Counted from the stretch's first letter, positions 47,614 through 60,820 are shown. The stretch is DNA of 64,000 nucleotides from Osmia lignaria lignaria (GCF_051020975.1 NC_135038.1:4958001-5022000); one strand, 5' to 3'. Notes: generated by a model from the sequence alone, not told the origin. A program made the numbers and translations.

Positions 47614-50600
47614 ATGAAAGTAATTGAGCTTAATTACGGAGATGTGGAAGTTGGTAAAACGGCGGTAAAGACGATTGAAATATGGAACGAGTCCTGCGTA
47701 AGTAATTTCATTACCGCAATTTGAAATCAATTTACTTTTAGTGAATATTTTTCTTTGCTGCGGTAATATTTATAATTTATTTCTAAAAATTACATTTTCA
47801 GTATTTTAACGATATAAAATCATTGATTTACAGAAAGAGCAAATATATCAAGCCCAAAGAGACCCAACCGCGAATCCCTTGGATCATGTTTTTCATTTGC
47901 GTTCTTATAACTGGGCTCTAGCTGCTGAAGAAAAATTTGTATGCGAAATACGCTATCGACCGTTTGTCGTGTCTCCTAAAAATGTTGATTATTTTATGAT
48001 TACCGATACCAGTGGTTCATGTACGAAGATCATTGTCCAGGGATCGTGTATCGGTACCTATAATGAATATTTTAATCATATAATTATCCATAATATTTTA
48101 CACGTTAACAACATTGTTGTAGGTCCCGAAGTGGTTTGTTCAATGACGAAAATGTTTATGGGCTGTACTCAAAAATGTACCGAGGTGAAGAGACGAATAA
48201 AATTGATCAACAAATCTAAAGTAGCAGCAATTTTTATGATCGACATAGACGAAAAGTATCAGGTGTTTAGGACAAGCCTAAATTGCGGTACCATCGCCTC
48301 GTCTTCTTACAAATATGTCACCATTACTTTTTCACCCCCGGAAAATGGAAGATATACTTATCATTTAGCCATTTTAATTCTGCACCAAGTAAATCAACGA
48401 TTTTATAATTATATTTAAAGTTAATTATATCTTTGTTGTATACTAAAATTTTCATCTAACCATCAGGAACCCATTATTATAGAATTACACGGCAGCAGTA
48501 TCGCAACTGATTATAAAGAGGATGATATGACCTGTCTCAGTTATTCCTGGAAGGAGACCAATCCATTTGAAGGATACATGAGAGACACTGTTAACATATT
48601 AGGAGAATTGCCAGCTGTATCTTTATCCAAACATTATTTTAATTTCGGTCAAGCGGACGTCGACCCGGATAATATTATCCAAAGGATCCCTCACGCGATA
48701 TGCTTTACTAATCATAATCAGTCGAATTTGTTAGTTCGCTGGGAAAAGGGTAATTCCATTAAGCTCGTCAGCTGTAGATTTATTTAATATCAAACAGTAA
48801 TTATTTTTATCTATCGTAGATATCGATGGGATTTTTACTATAACGCCTTACAAAATGCACGTTCGCGCCAATCAATCGGCTCTCTTTGAAGTCACGTTCA
48901 ATCCAAATGCGAGAAATAATCTTTATGGAAGAGAACTCATCGCCTCTGCCTTTTTCGAACAGCAACAGGATGTGTATTTTCCGATCATTATTTCGGTCAG
49001 AGTGATAGGTTTGATATTTTACCATGAAAAATTTATGAACTTTGGATTAACATATGGATTTTGTAGGTCATTCTTTTCCCATTTCGTCTAACGGATGGAT
49101 CCCGCAATACGAGATACCTCAGACTGTAATAATGCCACCATGTGTCCCACCAATCCCAGTTTATACAAGTTTCTTAATCAAAAAGTTTGGTCATTTACCA
49201 ATGATGTTTCAATTCGTTTCACCACCAGCCAGTCACTTTGTTGTAAAGCCAATGCTCGGTGTAATTCATCAGTACGAGATCCTTCTTTTTATTATATTTA
49301 TTGATAATTACTGTTTATATTTAGTAGGTTGAATTTGTCATTGAATTGCAGTAATTATCAAATAATTGTTGTTGAAATGATACCGGAGAATAAAAACGAA
49401 CAGATTTATATAGAACGATGGACGGTATATTTCAACGGGAATACGAAAAATGAAAGTTACATAGATTTGAAGGGATACGCGGAATATGCAAATATCATGT
49501 TTTGCAATAACAACGTGTTAATTTTCCCAGCGGTGATGCCGCATTGTCAGCAATTTGTCCAACTTGGAATGCGAAATGTAACTCGTCACAAAATTCGGTG
49601 ATTCATCGTGTTCTCATATTATAAATTATACTGAATTTCATAAATTAACGAGAGACATTTGTAGGTACCGATTTTATCAATTGCCATCCGAATTCAAGAT
49701 ACAAGATGAAACCGGAGAAATCGAACCGAACGATACTTTATTTCAAGAATGTTCTTTCTCTCCAATAGAACCGAACATTGACTACGATTTTGAAGCACAA
49801 TGCGTTTTGCTTGTTATAAAAAATGACACTATCGTAGGAACAAAGTGTTGTGTAACATTACGAGTTCGTGGAAGATGCGAAATGGGTTTCTTGGAGGTGA
49901 TATCTTTGTTAAAATGATTTTAAAATAATTGTAATTCGAGAGAGTCTATCTTCCCTTTCGTTCAATGTTTCAGGCAATTCCAAACGAGTTAAATTTCAAC
50001 GAGATGGAATATAATACCACAAAAACGTTGTTTTTCGATCTTGTTAATTTTAGTACAGTAAACATCTACTACACATTAATATGTACCCATACCAGTTGGC
50101 CGATCGGCGATATCAAAAAGGATGTTGAGATATCTCCAGCATCGGAAACAGCTTTTTCAGGAACGCGTAAAAAAGTCACAGTTACTATTACACCTCGTAC
50201 ACCAGGATTTTACGAATTTGCTGTTGAATATTTATTAAGAATCAATTATCGGACAGATAAAATAGTATCCTCGGAAAAGGCAAGAAGAATTTGTATGGTG
50301 AACTGCATGTGCACCTTACCATCAGTGAAGGTATAGTTCAAATTTCTTCAATAATAAATAATTATTTTAGAATTACACAAAAATCTGATAATTATATTTC
50401 TTACATAGCTGAAGAACGTATGCGCTTTTGCATACAAACAAATTTATTCGGTGAATATAAGCAAGCCATTCTTATGGAAAGCATTAAAAATAAACAAGTA
50501 TAGTTATGTTACAATTATTGGAAATTTTTATTATATAATTATTCATATTTTTTAGAATGAACGAAGCAATGAAAATCATGCTGCCGGGAGATAAGAGGAA

Positions 50601-52891
50601 TGTAAAAGCCGAACTTTTTCCGATGATTCTAAACAGTGGATCTATTTTGTTAAAATTTATTTTTGTAAATCCTACGAATTTCCCCGTTTCGGTGACTATA
50701 AAACAGTTGAAAAGGTGTTCTTGTAAACCATATGTAAAGAAAGTTGGAATTTCATTGCAACGCACAGTGATCGATTGTGTGCATAAAGATCTCTGTGTGG
50801 TAAATCCAACGTCAAAAATATTGGAAGTACGGGTTTTCAATGTTTCCAAAGTATATCGTTAAGTTAAGAAACTAATGAAAGAACGAATATATTGTAGCCG
50901 AAGCAAGAATTTGTAATTGGTGTCGAACTACATTTCACGTTAGCCGGGAAATCGTACATATATTGGGACGTCAACATAGGACATGATCGTCATATAATTC
51001 TAAAAATAGGTCTCGAATGTTTGATCGAATCTGAAACACCAGATTATTTTTTAAGCGACAGATACATGACATTCGGAAAAATTTATTTCGGCAATAGGGA
51101 GCCTATTTATAAAGTACATTTTGAATTAATCGCTTGTATTTGATATAAAATTATGAATAATGTGGAGGAATTTCCAGACATGTTGGATACATAATATTAC
51201 AAACAAAAGTTTGCCATATTCGGTGAACATGAATAACATTCGCAAATTAAACGAAAGTTATTGCTGTGAAGTATTTTCTTGCTTAACTTCCGGTGGTATC
51301 ATCGAAGCTAATACGATTGTACCATTAGTTTTAAAATTTCAGCCTAGAATGTTTGGAGAATATCAGGTGAAAGCATTTAACGTTAGTCGATGATAGAACT
51401 ACAATTAAATTATATTACGTTTTCCAGGTGACTATTCCGGTAACTATGGGTGATAAAACGTCAGAGTTAATATTAAAAGGAAAAGCATCTCATTACTTCA
51501 AATCAACTGATTTTGGGAGAACAATACCACCACATTGTGCTTGTAAAACTGAATTGTTTCCTGCGTATTTCAACATAGATTGTATCGACATGTGGGCTGT
51601 ACCTATGTATAATCACGTCATTAAAATGCTCTTAGTTTATAACAATTTAGATTACGCTGCACTCGCTTATGAATGGAAATGGTACTCGCACAATTTCTGC
51701 TTGCTAACAAGCTTCCAGTTTCTCAATTTTATCAATTGGTAAATTACAGTCAATATGTACCAGACATCATTTCCGTGGACGTATTTCCACAAAAAGGAAT
51801 AATAAGACCAAACGCAGTACAAAGTTTTAGAGTAAAAATCCGAACCAAAGGACAATCTGGTAGAATTGATCTTAACGTACCTTGTGAATTTCTGAACGCT
51901 AGTGAAAGAGGAGAATATCAAAGAAGCGTTATTAGATATGATATTCTGTGCAAGGAATTGGAAGGACAATTTAAGATCACGGAAAAAGGCACTTCCGTGC
52001 CAGTAAGTAATTAATAATTAGTGAAACAATTAGGTATTATGAATGATGTTTCGTATTTTTGTAGGAACCATGGATAAAAATATTGAAAAAACCAGAACCA
52101 TATTGCAAAGTACTAACTCTACGGTGTACCATAGTTCCTATAGAAGACGAACATTTAAGAATGAGTTTAATGGAGGAATTGAAAGCTACTCCATCAAGTA
52201 CCATTTACTTTGACGATCGTAAAAATTATAATATTACAAAAGATGAAAATGAACTTTCTATGGTTGCGTTTATTTTGGAAGGCATATTGTGGTAAAAGTT
52301 CATAATTCAGTAGAATAAATTCTGCATGCATTAGAAGGTGTTTCGTTATATGAAGATGTTAATTTTATTTTAAAGGGACATTATTAACAGTGAACGATTT
52401 CAAAAAATGATGGAAGAAAGTTTGATTCCTGGACGCAATTTATATTATTCACAATTGGTGATGGATTTGGCAGAGCGCAAAAGATTGATTAGAAGGTCTT
52501 ACATATCGCCACCATTAACTTTAACTAATTCAATCTTTGAAAAAGTAAAAAAAAAAAGAATTAAATTATCCGTGAAGAGGCTTTAAGCGACTAATGACTA
52601 TGTTTTAGATGTTATTTTCTACAGTACACGATGAATTCTCATTAAAGACTTCGCACTTGGTTCCCAATGAAGATATAAGACATAAAAATTACATTAAAAT
52701 GTTGCCTAAAGAAAAACGAATCGATCTCGAACAGGAGAAACAAGGTAGATCTATTGATATTTATATTGTAATAAGTGATATCATATTGAATAATATTTTT
52801 TGTAGATCTTTATGAGAATGCAGTTGATGACGAATATGATGATGAGTTTGATACCATAAGGACGCGAGTTAGAGTGTCCTTTATAGACTAA
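47614..52891 (+). CDS. CFAP65: Cilia- and flagella-associated protein 65 (CFAP65/CCDC108)
   Basis: CFAP65 is a multi-ASH/MSP-domain protein of motile cilia and sperm flagella. Nineteen exons join with every phase consistent (47614-47697, 47834-48053, 48123-48388, 48467-48749, 48820-49008, 49067-49271, 49352-49597, 49665-49896, 49974-50330, 50409-50497, 50556-50850, 50898-51113, 51178-51366, 51428-51681, 51750-52002, 52065-52291, 52376-52544, 52609-52744, 52806-52891), giving 1331 residues. Repeated beta-rich modules are seen (VSLSKHYFNFGQADVDPDN, FEVTFNPNARNNLYGRELIA, FVSPPASHFVVKPMLGVI, FSPIEPNIDYDFEAQC). The segment VCAFAYKQIYSVNISKPFLW then KALKINKMNEAM aligns with human VCASG..ISKMQLWRLFSL and fixes the frame of exon 10. 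Human CFAP65 is about 1900 residues; the insect form lacks much N-terminal and acidic C-terminal sequence. The start is tentative; intron 48054-48122 is 69 bp and could be retained in frame. Confidence 0.85.
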
Positions 52892-52898
52892 CTATAAA

Positions 52899-52904
52899 AA
52901 TAAA
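52899..52904 (+). terminator. Poly(A) signal of CFAP65
   Basis: AATAAA begins 8 bp after the CFAP65 stop. Cleavage 10-30 bp further would fall inside the METTL1 coding end on the other strand. Confidence 0.5.
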
Positions 52905-52912
52905 TTTTAATA

Positions 52913-54072
52913 TTAATTTATTTCTTTATTATACGGATCAGGAATGCGTTTGAATACAGCGAGAAACTTATCTCCTTTATTTCTGGTCACTTTTTGTCCT
53001 TCTTCCGTGCTTTCGTACAACTTCTCCACAATAGGATCTTTATCCTTTGGAAACAAATAATTTTAAATAAAATGGTAATATATTTTAATTAATAATATGA
53101 AACTTACCAATTCTTCTTTAGGAACTTCATCAAATAATGGATGTTCTTGAAAATGACTCACTATCCATTCATGTAAGTCCTTAACATCTGTCACTGTATA
53201 TACAATGGCCTTTAAATTATAATTATAATTAATTAACAATGCAGATATGGAAAATAAGTGTTAACATTAGATTTTATAAATGATCTTACTCCTTCAGCTA
53301 ACACATAAGCATATTCTGCCAGAAGTGTTTTGTTTATTATTCTCCATTTGTGTTTTGATTTCTTAAAATGTGGATCTGGGTATAAAAAGAACATTTTCTT
53401 TAGCTGCAAAGATATAAAACGTTAATTAATCAAAATGAATCAAAATTATTATCATAAAAATAAGGCTATACCTTGTTGTACCTGGCCTTTGTGAAAGTAA
53501 TTTGGCAAATACTTCATTGCATTAGTTCTTAAGCATGCAATATTTTGATACTGTCCAGGATGTTGTGATCTTAAAGCAGCTATACGATCCATAACATAGT
53601 CAGACACTTTTACTCTGATCTCCATACCAACAATCAAATTGTCAGGAAACATAGGTGACAATGTAACTGGGAAAACATATTATTAGCATCTTAAATATTA
53701 ATGTATTTGAAATTCAAACCTGAATTCTTACCAAGTAATCCTCCATAGCCACAACCGATATCAGCAAATTCAACACATTTGTTTGAAACATTGTTTTCTT
53801 TAGACTCTTCTTTGTTGATGGAAAAATAATGTGGAAATAGTGAACTCCAGTCCATTAAATTAGGTTTTATGGGACTGAAATTACATTTTAGTATAGAATA
53901 AAATAATGTTCATATGATACTTACAGGTAATATAACAATGATTTCATTAATAAATTATGATTTTATTACAAAATGTAATTACATACTATTCTATACAGTG
54001 GTCTGCTATCGGATTCGAATGGGCACGTTGACGATAATACTTTTTTTGTGGCAATGGTAGCGGTTCTGACAT
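52913..54072 (-). CDS. METTL1: tRNA (guanine-N7-)-methyltransferase catalytic subunit
   Basis: This enzyme methylates G46 of tRNA variable loops using S-adenosylmethionine, together with a WDR4-type partner. Six exons (54072-53987, 53874-53732, 53666-53482, 53403-53290, 53209-53108, 53044-52913) join in phase to 253 residues, close to the usual METTL1/TrmB length. MSEPLPLPQKKYYRQRAHSN and DWSSLFPHYF form the conserved start. The SAM site is FADIGCGYGGLLVTLS followed by the acidic loop GMEIRVKVSDYV. NIACLRTNAMKYLPNYF and the signature FFLYPDPHFKKSKHKWRII follow, then a C-terminal VTDVKDLHEW and KGDKFLAVFKRIPDP. All expected motifs are present. It ends 21 bp from the stop of the convergent CFAP65. 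AATAAA occurs within its own last codons. Confidence 0.96.
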
Positions 54073-55999
54073 GATGATACTTGGTTAAAAACAAATCCAC
54101 ATGGCGAGGAGACTTAACCTAATCTGAATGAAACCTAGCCAAACCGACTACATACATATAAATATATGTTTGCAACATTTTTATTTACAATCGAAAAGAT
54201 TTTGTACGAGGCTTCTATTCACTTGTAATTTGACGCTAATACAAAAGGAGACATTTCAAAATATGATTGTAAAAATAAATTATAAATGCAACACAATTTG
54301 TTATAAACAAATTAAGTGGATCAAAGTATTGAAAAGGTAGCACATAACAAGAACATTTTAAACTAATGATTCTTTATTTCAATATTTCTTTACAGATGTT
54401 CAACTTCTCTGTCAATCTGATCTTCGAATATTTTCAGCGAAGATCATCTTCTTGTAACAGGATTTCAGAAATACGTTGAAAGTTATTCTTTAAAAAATGA
54501 GTCTTATTTGATATCAGAGAAAATTATTTACTGAAAAATAATGTAGATTGCCATGAAAAATGTATGCAAGAGGTAGGGGTTGTAAGATACGGAATATGAG
54601 TTACTTTAACTACAGTTATGATGTGTTATTACGAAATAACCTCCAAGCATTAGGAGCGCAGAATATTAAAAGAGGTGTTAATATAGAGGGAGGATGTCGT
54701 CATATTAACTGTGAATTGGTGCCAGAACGGGTCTTCTGATACCAGGATTACAGAAAGTGGCAGGAAGTCGTAGATAAAGAGAGAAAATTACTAGACAAGG
54801 ATAGCGACCTTTCCGTTCACATCATAATGGCCGCTACCCGCTCAAAAATGCTGTAAAAATAATAACATATTTTACATTCTTTACGAAAAAGTTGTCAACT
54901 TTTATAATTTATTTTTTAAATACGCACCTGTAAAAACATTTAGGTATACGTTATGTCACGATTTTATACGGATTTAATTAATTATTAATGATTTCAGAAA
55001 CAGTTTGCCGATGCTCGATTACGTCCTATTGTCTTATTTATTTGTCCCATTTTGAGTAATATTTTATGCATTTTGAAGTGTGTATTACATTCTACGAACA
55101 GTTCTTAATCATTTTCAGTGATTTTCGTTCATGTTTTACCCTTATTTTATTAATTATAAATAATTTACCAACAGGTGCTGGGATATGAAAGTCACGTAGT
55201 TCAGGCGATTGTCGTTAGATGGCGCCACCGTCAGTTTTTGAACAATTGAACACAATTCGCTTGATTTGGAGTAGTGGTACCAGGAGCGTAGAAGATGTAA
55301 GGAGGTCCGTCGTCAAAAGGTTAATTGCCGCGAAAAAATGAACTCTGTTTTTAAAATATTTTTGTATTTCATTTTACAATTAGAACTTAGTGTATTGTAT
55401 AATCAATTGTGTTTTTACAGCTACTTCAAACTACATTTTTAATATGGTAACGCTGGTTAGCAGATTGTGAACCGAATTAAGAGTTCAGCACCCCGAGCGT
55501 GTACATCGACGCTGACACGCACCTACGATCAAATACGTAAGTAAATGTATCATTTTATCTGACAGTAACCAAATTTTATGTCAGTTGCTTATATTTCGTG
55601 AATGATTCACGAATCCTTATTGTTTCGCAAATTCAGCCGAAACGAAGTGCGTGTCGTTAACCTTTCGAACTGACGCCCAGTCATTTGTGAAAATTTCAAA
55701 TGGGATTATGTATCAAAAAAGGCATAGAAAGTATAAAAATAATGTTTATTCATCATTCATGGCGTAGCATTTTTCCTGATAACACGGATTTTCAAAATTA
55801 AATTACAAAATTTGAATAATGATAATTATTAGTAATATCGAGCATTGTGTATAGGGCACTGGCCATGGCGCACGTGCATGAAATATCAGCTGTGCAATAT
55901 GGCGTCAGCGCCACCTAGTAAGTGACGCTTAGCGAATCGAGCGAAAGACGGGGAGATTACTTTTTTGTCACGATTTCGCGGTGTGATAAGTTGAATTTT
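54073..55999. other. Spacer upstream of METTL1; no gene recognised
   Basis: The METTL1 leader and promoter lie at the left end. A short perfect hairpin (GATCTTCG...CGAAGATC) sits near 54420-54448. Transcribed-looking sequence with GC-richer words occurs at 54640-54850 and 55190-55330, but no coding frame, tRNA or known RNA was recognised. Confidence 0.45.
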
Positions 56000-56124
56000 T
56001 CATATTGTGTAATTAACACGATGCGATCCGTGACCGAACGAATAATGGTGCTTCTAATTCATTGTAGTGCGGTTCGTATCTTCGAATAACGTGGTTGGCG
56101 ATCTCGAAAGGGTCCCTCTCTCAG
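56000..56124 (+). other. Probable 5' non-coding exon (first leader exon)
   Basis: A GC-rich, CG-dinucleotide-containing block ends CTCTCTCAG before GTGAGG, a strong donor. There is no convincing start codon with a long frame. The 5' edge is arbitrary. It would belong to a plus-strand gene continuing beyond the window. Confidence 0.4.
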
Positions 56125-56487
56125 GTGAGGTTAGAATCCATTCGACAAAAAGCTTTTCACTATTGTGATGCGATTGAAATTTGTTTTAAAGAAATCGAAT
56201 CTTTTTAAAAAGTAATAAACAAAACGTTATAGTAGCATTTTAATATAGTTAATGTTTAAATAAAATACGACCATTGAAAATATCTTTGTTTTTCAATTCG
56301 TGTCTTTCATTGAAATAACAAGTTCTTTATTCTTTGTCACGGCAGATTTGTGCCATGATAATGACATTCGTATTATTTTTATTTAATATCGTTTCCCGCG
56401 AGAAAGAACATATTTCATTACAAACAAATGAACTTCTCATTGCAGATTTTTTAATTTTAATTTTGTGGTTTAATATTGTTATTTCAG

Positions 56488-56558
56488 GCGGAAGAACTAC
56501 GATTTTATCATACATGACGACAACGGATGTCCGGAGTAATCGATCTTCTGTTTGATTG
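56488..56558 (+). other. Probable 5' non-coding exon (second leader exon)
   Basis: ATTGTTATTTCAG precedes 71 bases ending TTTGATTG before GTGAGT. It carries only a short upstream frame (MTTTDVRSNRSSV, then stop), so it is likely untranslated leader joining to one of the coding exons further right. Confidence 0.4.
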
Positions 56559-58160
56559 GTGAGTTTATTAAATATGGATCTTTTGTATTGTTTGATAGTA
56601 GATAATATTTAGCATTACATACATGAAATGGTAGGTACGACATGTATTTAGTATAGAACAATTCAATCCTTAAAATACCGCCAAATAAATCTCGATAAAC
56701 GTAAATCTACGATAAACCCGTCGAACAAATAATCTACAACTAATTACATAAGCCAATAGAAAGGAATTTGATAAGACAACGATTTCTTACAACCAAGTTG
56801 AATAGCTAGTTCGCTAAATTCTAAAGAGAAAGGGTTATTGATTTAATAACGATATTCAAAAAAAAGCAGTAGACTTCGTCTTTCAGTCGCGCAATTTTCC
56901 AAAAACGCTACAAATGCGATAACTTATTAAGGCGACGGTGTTTCATTTATCTGCAGCCCAGATTATTTACACAGGAAAAAATAATTACGGTTCTGAAAGT
57001 TGTACGAATTCCTTTCCGAAAACATCAACCCCCCATAATTAATGATCGAAAACATAGGATCAAGAGCAGGGACGCCGAGAAATATTTGCAGTAAAGTTTG
57101 AATGCGTTCACTGTTGAACACGTTTGAACGGTGTAGTTAAATTTCTTATGTACGGTTAGAAATACATGGAAATACATGAATTCGTAAACACAAACGAACA
57201 AAGGTGTCCATTGGTCTTCGTGAATACGTGCGGCGAAGTTGGGTGCCAAATAGTCTGTCGAAGTGTTTCTAACTTTACGTGTCGTTAAACAATATGAACT
57301 CATGGCTGCCAGATCCACGGATGTGGTTGACGTTCGATTCGGATTCGAGCTGGGTAAATAAATCTTTCAAGATCATTTTAACAAACCGTGCGACGCGGTA
57401 AGCGGATCGTACACCATTGCGTGCCGTGGCGCGACAGTTACGCGACGAACTAACCAAAATGGCCAATATTCGATCATCGTTACATGGAAATTGATCGAAA
57501 TTGATTTCCAGATTGTTTACTTCGACCACGGCACGCGAGAGTCATTCTTCTGGAATGCAATACGTAAAATCGAGTTATCAATCGCTTTCGGTAAACAAAT
57601 TATACATAATTAAAAATTGATATGTAGATCCTAAAGTACGCAATTAAAGTTTCAATTTATATTTACACGGTGCTTGATATTACTGGGAAGAAATTTCACC
57701 CGTTAATTGAAGCATCGATAAAATGTATCTTTCTACAGAATGGTTTTTAATTTAGCAACCGTTCGATTCACAAAATCGCGAAGGACGCGAAATGTGGTGG
57801 TAAGTTGGCAGCGGATTCCGTAGTACATAAGTACTCGATTCATCTGCTGTTATCTGAAAAGAGCTGTCCTACTTATTTATATTTGTGTGTTTGCCACCGA
57901 GAACGATACGAACGATCGTCGGCGTGACCGAGTTTCACTTTGAATTCGCTGAGAACTCGGCCGTAATCTCGTTTTCTTTTACCCTCGTTTACCTTCCTCC
58001 TCGGCGTTCCCCGTGAAATTGCTCCGTTTCGATCTCGAATCTAATCGAAGTATATCGAGCGGAAGTCGGACGCTCGTAAATCGATTTTTAAAGAGGATGG
58101 GAATAGGATCCGGTGTGCAAATTCGAGTGGAAATAATCCACCAAAGTTTAATAGGCTTTA

Positions 58161-58590
58161 CAATAGGAAATACTGAAAATAATAAATATTAGGTATCGAA
58201 AGCATTACTTAGCAAAAATATTAATACATAGCGATAGAAATCCTTTCTCTCGATCTACGACCATACGCGTGAAAATAATAAATATTAGATATCGAAAGCA
58301 TTACTTGGCAAAAATATTAATACATAGCGATAGAAATCCTTTCTCTCAATCCACGACCATCCACGCGTACAATAGAAAATACTGAAAATAATAAATATTA
58401 ATCCATTAACTGCCAAATTTTTATTTTCGATATTTTTATTTAACATAAGTGATAAAAAAAAAAAATCCCCCTTTGGGGATCGTGGTAGCAAATGGATTAA
58501 GTATCGAAAGGATTACTTAGGAAAAATATTAATACAAACCGATAGAAATGTTTTCTCTCCATTCACGACCACCCGCGTACAACAGAAAAC
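58161..58590. repeat. Tandem repeat, about three copies of a ~100-120 bp unit
   Basis: Units begin near 58161, 58271 and 58370 with AAAATAATAAATATTA, followed by GTATCGAAAG.ATTACTT, AAAAATATTAATACA, CGATAGAAAT and TTTCTCTC. The third unit is interrupted by the 95 bp insertion at 58402-58496, and a fourth unit is only started at 58580. Confidence 0.85.
58398..58500. mobile_element. 95 bp TTAA-flanked MITE (piggyBac-like target)
   Basis: The insert begins TCCATT and ends AATGGA and is bracketed by TTAA at 58398-58401 and 58497-58500. The neighbouring repeat copies read straight across the same point (AAATATTAGGTATCG), so the empty site and the TTAA duplication are directly visible. The inside holds an A12 run and no coding capacity. 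Confidence 0.75.
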
Positions 58591-60691
58591 GTGATTCCCG
58601 TGGAATCACCGCGGTAAAAGAGCGCGCTTACGATGACGCGGGTTACTCTCACCTGTACATCCCACTCGCGTTAGAGCAAAGTTACCGTTAACGAACGCTC
58701 GAGTTATCGGGTCGATCGTGTACCGTGTCGAGTTGTAGAATAAGAGCCCCTTCCAATTTTAGACGACCGTATAAAATCACGATCTCGTCCCACTCGTCGT
58801 TTTCACCAGCAGCCGAGTGTACGATAGGAGGAGGATGATCCGTCCACGTGGATCGCCCACATGCGTCAGGTATCGTGGCCGCGGTTAATTGTTCCCGACG
58901 CCAGTCCGCGAAGGATGTTGGCTCGATCGAGTACCGTGAAACATTTGCTCCTCGAAAAATTCAAATATTCTCACACGATTATCGATCGTCCTATCCAAAC
59001 GATTAACTCCATCGTTCGTATAATAATTTATAAAGTACCTCTGCTCATCGAATTGGACACGAAATGTTTTCGTTGTAATCTTCGAGCTGGTATTGATGTT
59101 CTTTTTTTTTCTCTTTATTTTCTTTTTAAATTGATGTTTGTTGAATTTTGTCCGATGATTGTTAATAAAGAATTCAGTGCGCGTTTCACTGTCGTCACGC
59201 ATTCATTTGTAACACAGGTGTAACTCGTTCCCGATGGAAGTTTTTTTTTTTTTTTTTTGACAGTCTCTTTTAGGATAGTGAAGTGGAATATTTCTGAATA
59301 ACCGTACGGTGTTAAACGACGATACCGAGGATGTTGTATCGTTTCTTGGGAACGGAAGCTTAGTCATGGAAAGTTTTTTCGAGCGTACAAAGAAATTGCT
59401 CGGTGACATTTCATTTTGCGGATTAACTTGCCAAACACTGATGTATTTATAGAGAATTTATTGAAGTTTATGTAAGTAGGAGAACGCGGTGAATTCCAGT
59501 GTGTGTAGTTTAGTGTCGAATATCCAATAGCTTTGATAATTACAGAAGATTCATTTTATTCGTCGCGGCAATGAAATTCGATTCATAAAACACTAAATGT
59601 AGATAATTATCATTGGGAATCGTTTCGACTTATTAGAATACCGTCGCGACTTCTTCTTTATTTTTTATTATTTTTAAAAGAACGTCACGTTATTTGCCTT
59701 GACTCGAAGCATAATTCATTGGAGGAAATCGTGAATCAGAGATACCTCGAGATAATGAAATTGATGATTGTTTTACAATTTGCAAACTACGAAAGTTCTT
59801 TGCTTACGGAATATAGGGATAATTAAAGTGTTCCATTTCGAGTTAAGATTCTCGGTAATTATTATTTTACAAACAGTTGTTACACATGGAAAGAAACGCA
59901 AGGACAAACTCATGGTTAAGCTAATGTTACGTAATCTATCCATTTATCAACCACTCGAGAAGAAGGCGGTATAATTGGCGGATAATTAAAAAATTAGTTC
60001 GATTATCAAGAAAATCCAGTGCGCTTTTCTTTCCATTGAAAAATTCATAGGTCGGCTTTGTATTCGATCAGCTGATTTATCGATTTCCTCTTAAACGCGT
60101 ACCCTTCGATTTTGCTCGATATCTTGATTTGTTCGATAAAACCGTTACTGATTTTTATCGTTCCATTAAATCGATGAAAACCTCGAGGCAATGAACAATA
60201 TTTATATTGAAAATTAAACGAGAAAAATCGTGAATCAATCCAGCCGATACGAATGAAAATTAATTAACAAGTATCGTTAGATTTTTTGTGAAATTTCGTC
60301 GATAAACGATAGTGTATTCTGATTTACTATTTCCAAGACGAATAACTTTGCTACTTATAGGATGACCCAATAATTAAACTTCATTTTCATCGTTAACGAG
60401 CATAAATTACGCTCAATGAGACGGAAGAAACTGGTCACCGATTTTAATAACGATTATTTAAAACTGTGAAACGTTATTTAACAACGAACCGGTTCGTTCT
60501 GTTTAGCGAGTAGCAGGTTAAACATTTTATTATATTATCTCGGGTATCAGCTTCAAACAAGTGTTTAATGTAACGAAGGTGTTCCGCTTGAAAATTTCGC
60601 GAACAACCACGGAGAGAGACCCATTCGATAGAAGTTCGAGCGATAGGAAGCATCGATATCTGAACGTTCGTCGAAGGAAAATTGAGATAAT

Positions 60692-60820
60692 ATGTCGCAT
60701 CTTCGAGTGAAAGCTAAATCGTCGAGCTGCAAAGGTCCCAAGAGATTTTCTTCCCATGGAGATTATCGGAAGATACAGTTCGCCGCGTTGAAGGGTCATT
60801 TAGAGCATCGTCTTCACGAG
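60692..60820 (+). CDS. Probable first coding exon, product unknown
   Basis: ATG opens 43 codons, basic and Ser-rich (MSHLRVKAKSSSCKGPKRFS, then HGDYRKIQFAALKGHLEHRL), and the exon ends CACGAG before GTAATG in phase 0. It has the look of a cytosolic N-terminus. The next exon is not identified within the window; it may be an alternative first exon of the same gene as the exon at 63394. The family is not recognised. Confidence 0.45.

Larger units (their letters stand above)
56559..60691. other. Intron-like, non-coding stretch
   Basis: No coding exon was recognised apart from repeats described separately. GC-richer blocks near 57300-57540 and 58590-58880 give open frames on both strands without domains. 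A T run lies at 59239-59259. Confidence 0.45.

Noticed and set aside
50409..50503. Alternative CFAP65 exon 10 frame reading EERMRFCIQTNLFGEYKQAI
   Set aside because: It looked like an ASH strand, but its phase fails on both sides, while the other frame is phase-consistent and matches the human VCA..ISK..LW segment.
54700..54760. TTGGTGCCAGAACGGGTC resembling an LTR primer-binding site
   Set aside because: No paired LTRs, polypurine tract or retroviral-type coding sequence nearby.
57025..57529. 97- and 84-codon minus-strand frames
   Set aside because: No domain, no splice logic, and they overlap each other in different frames.
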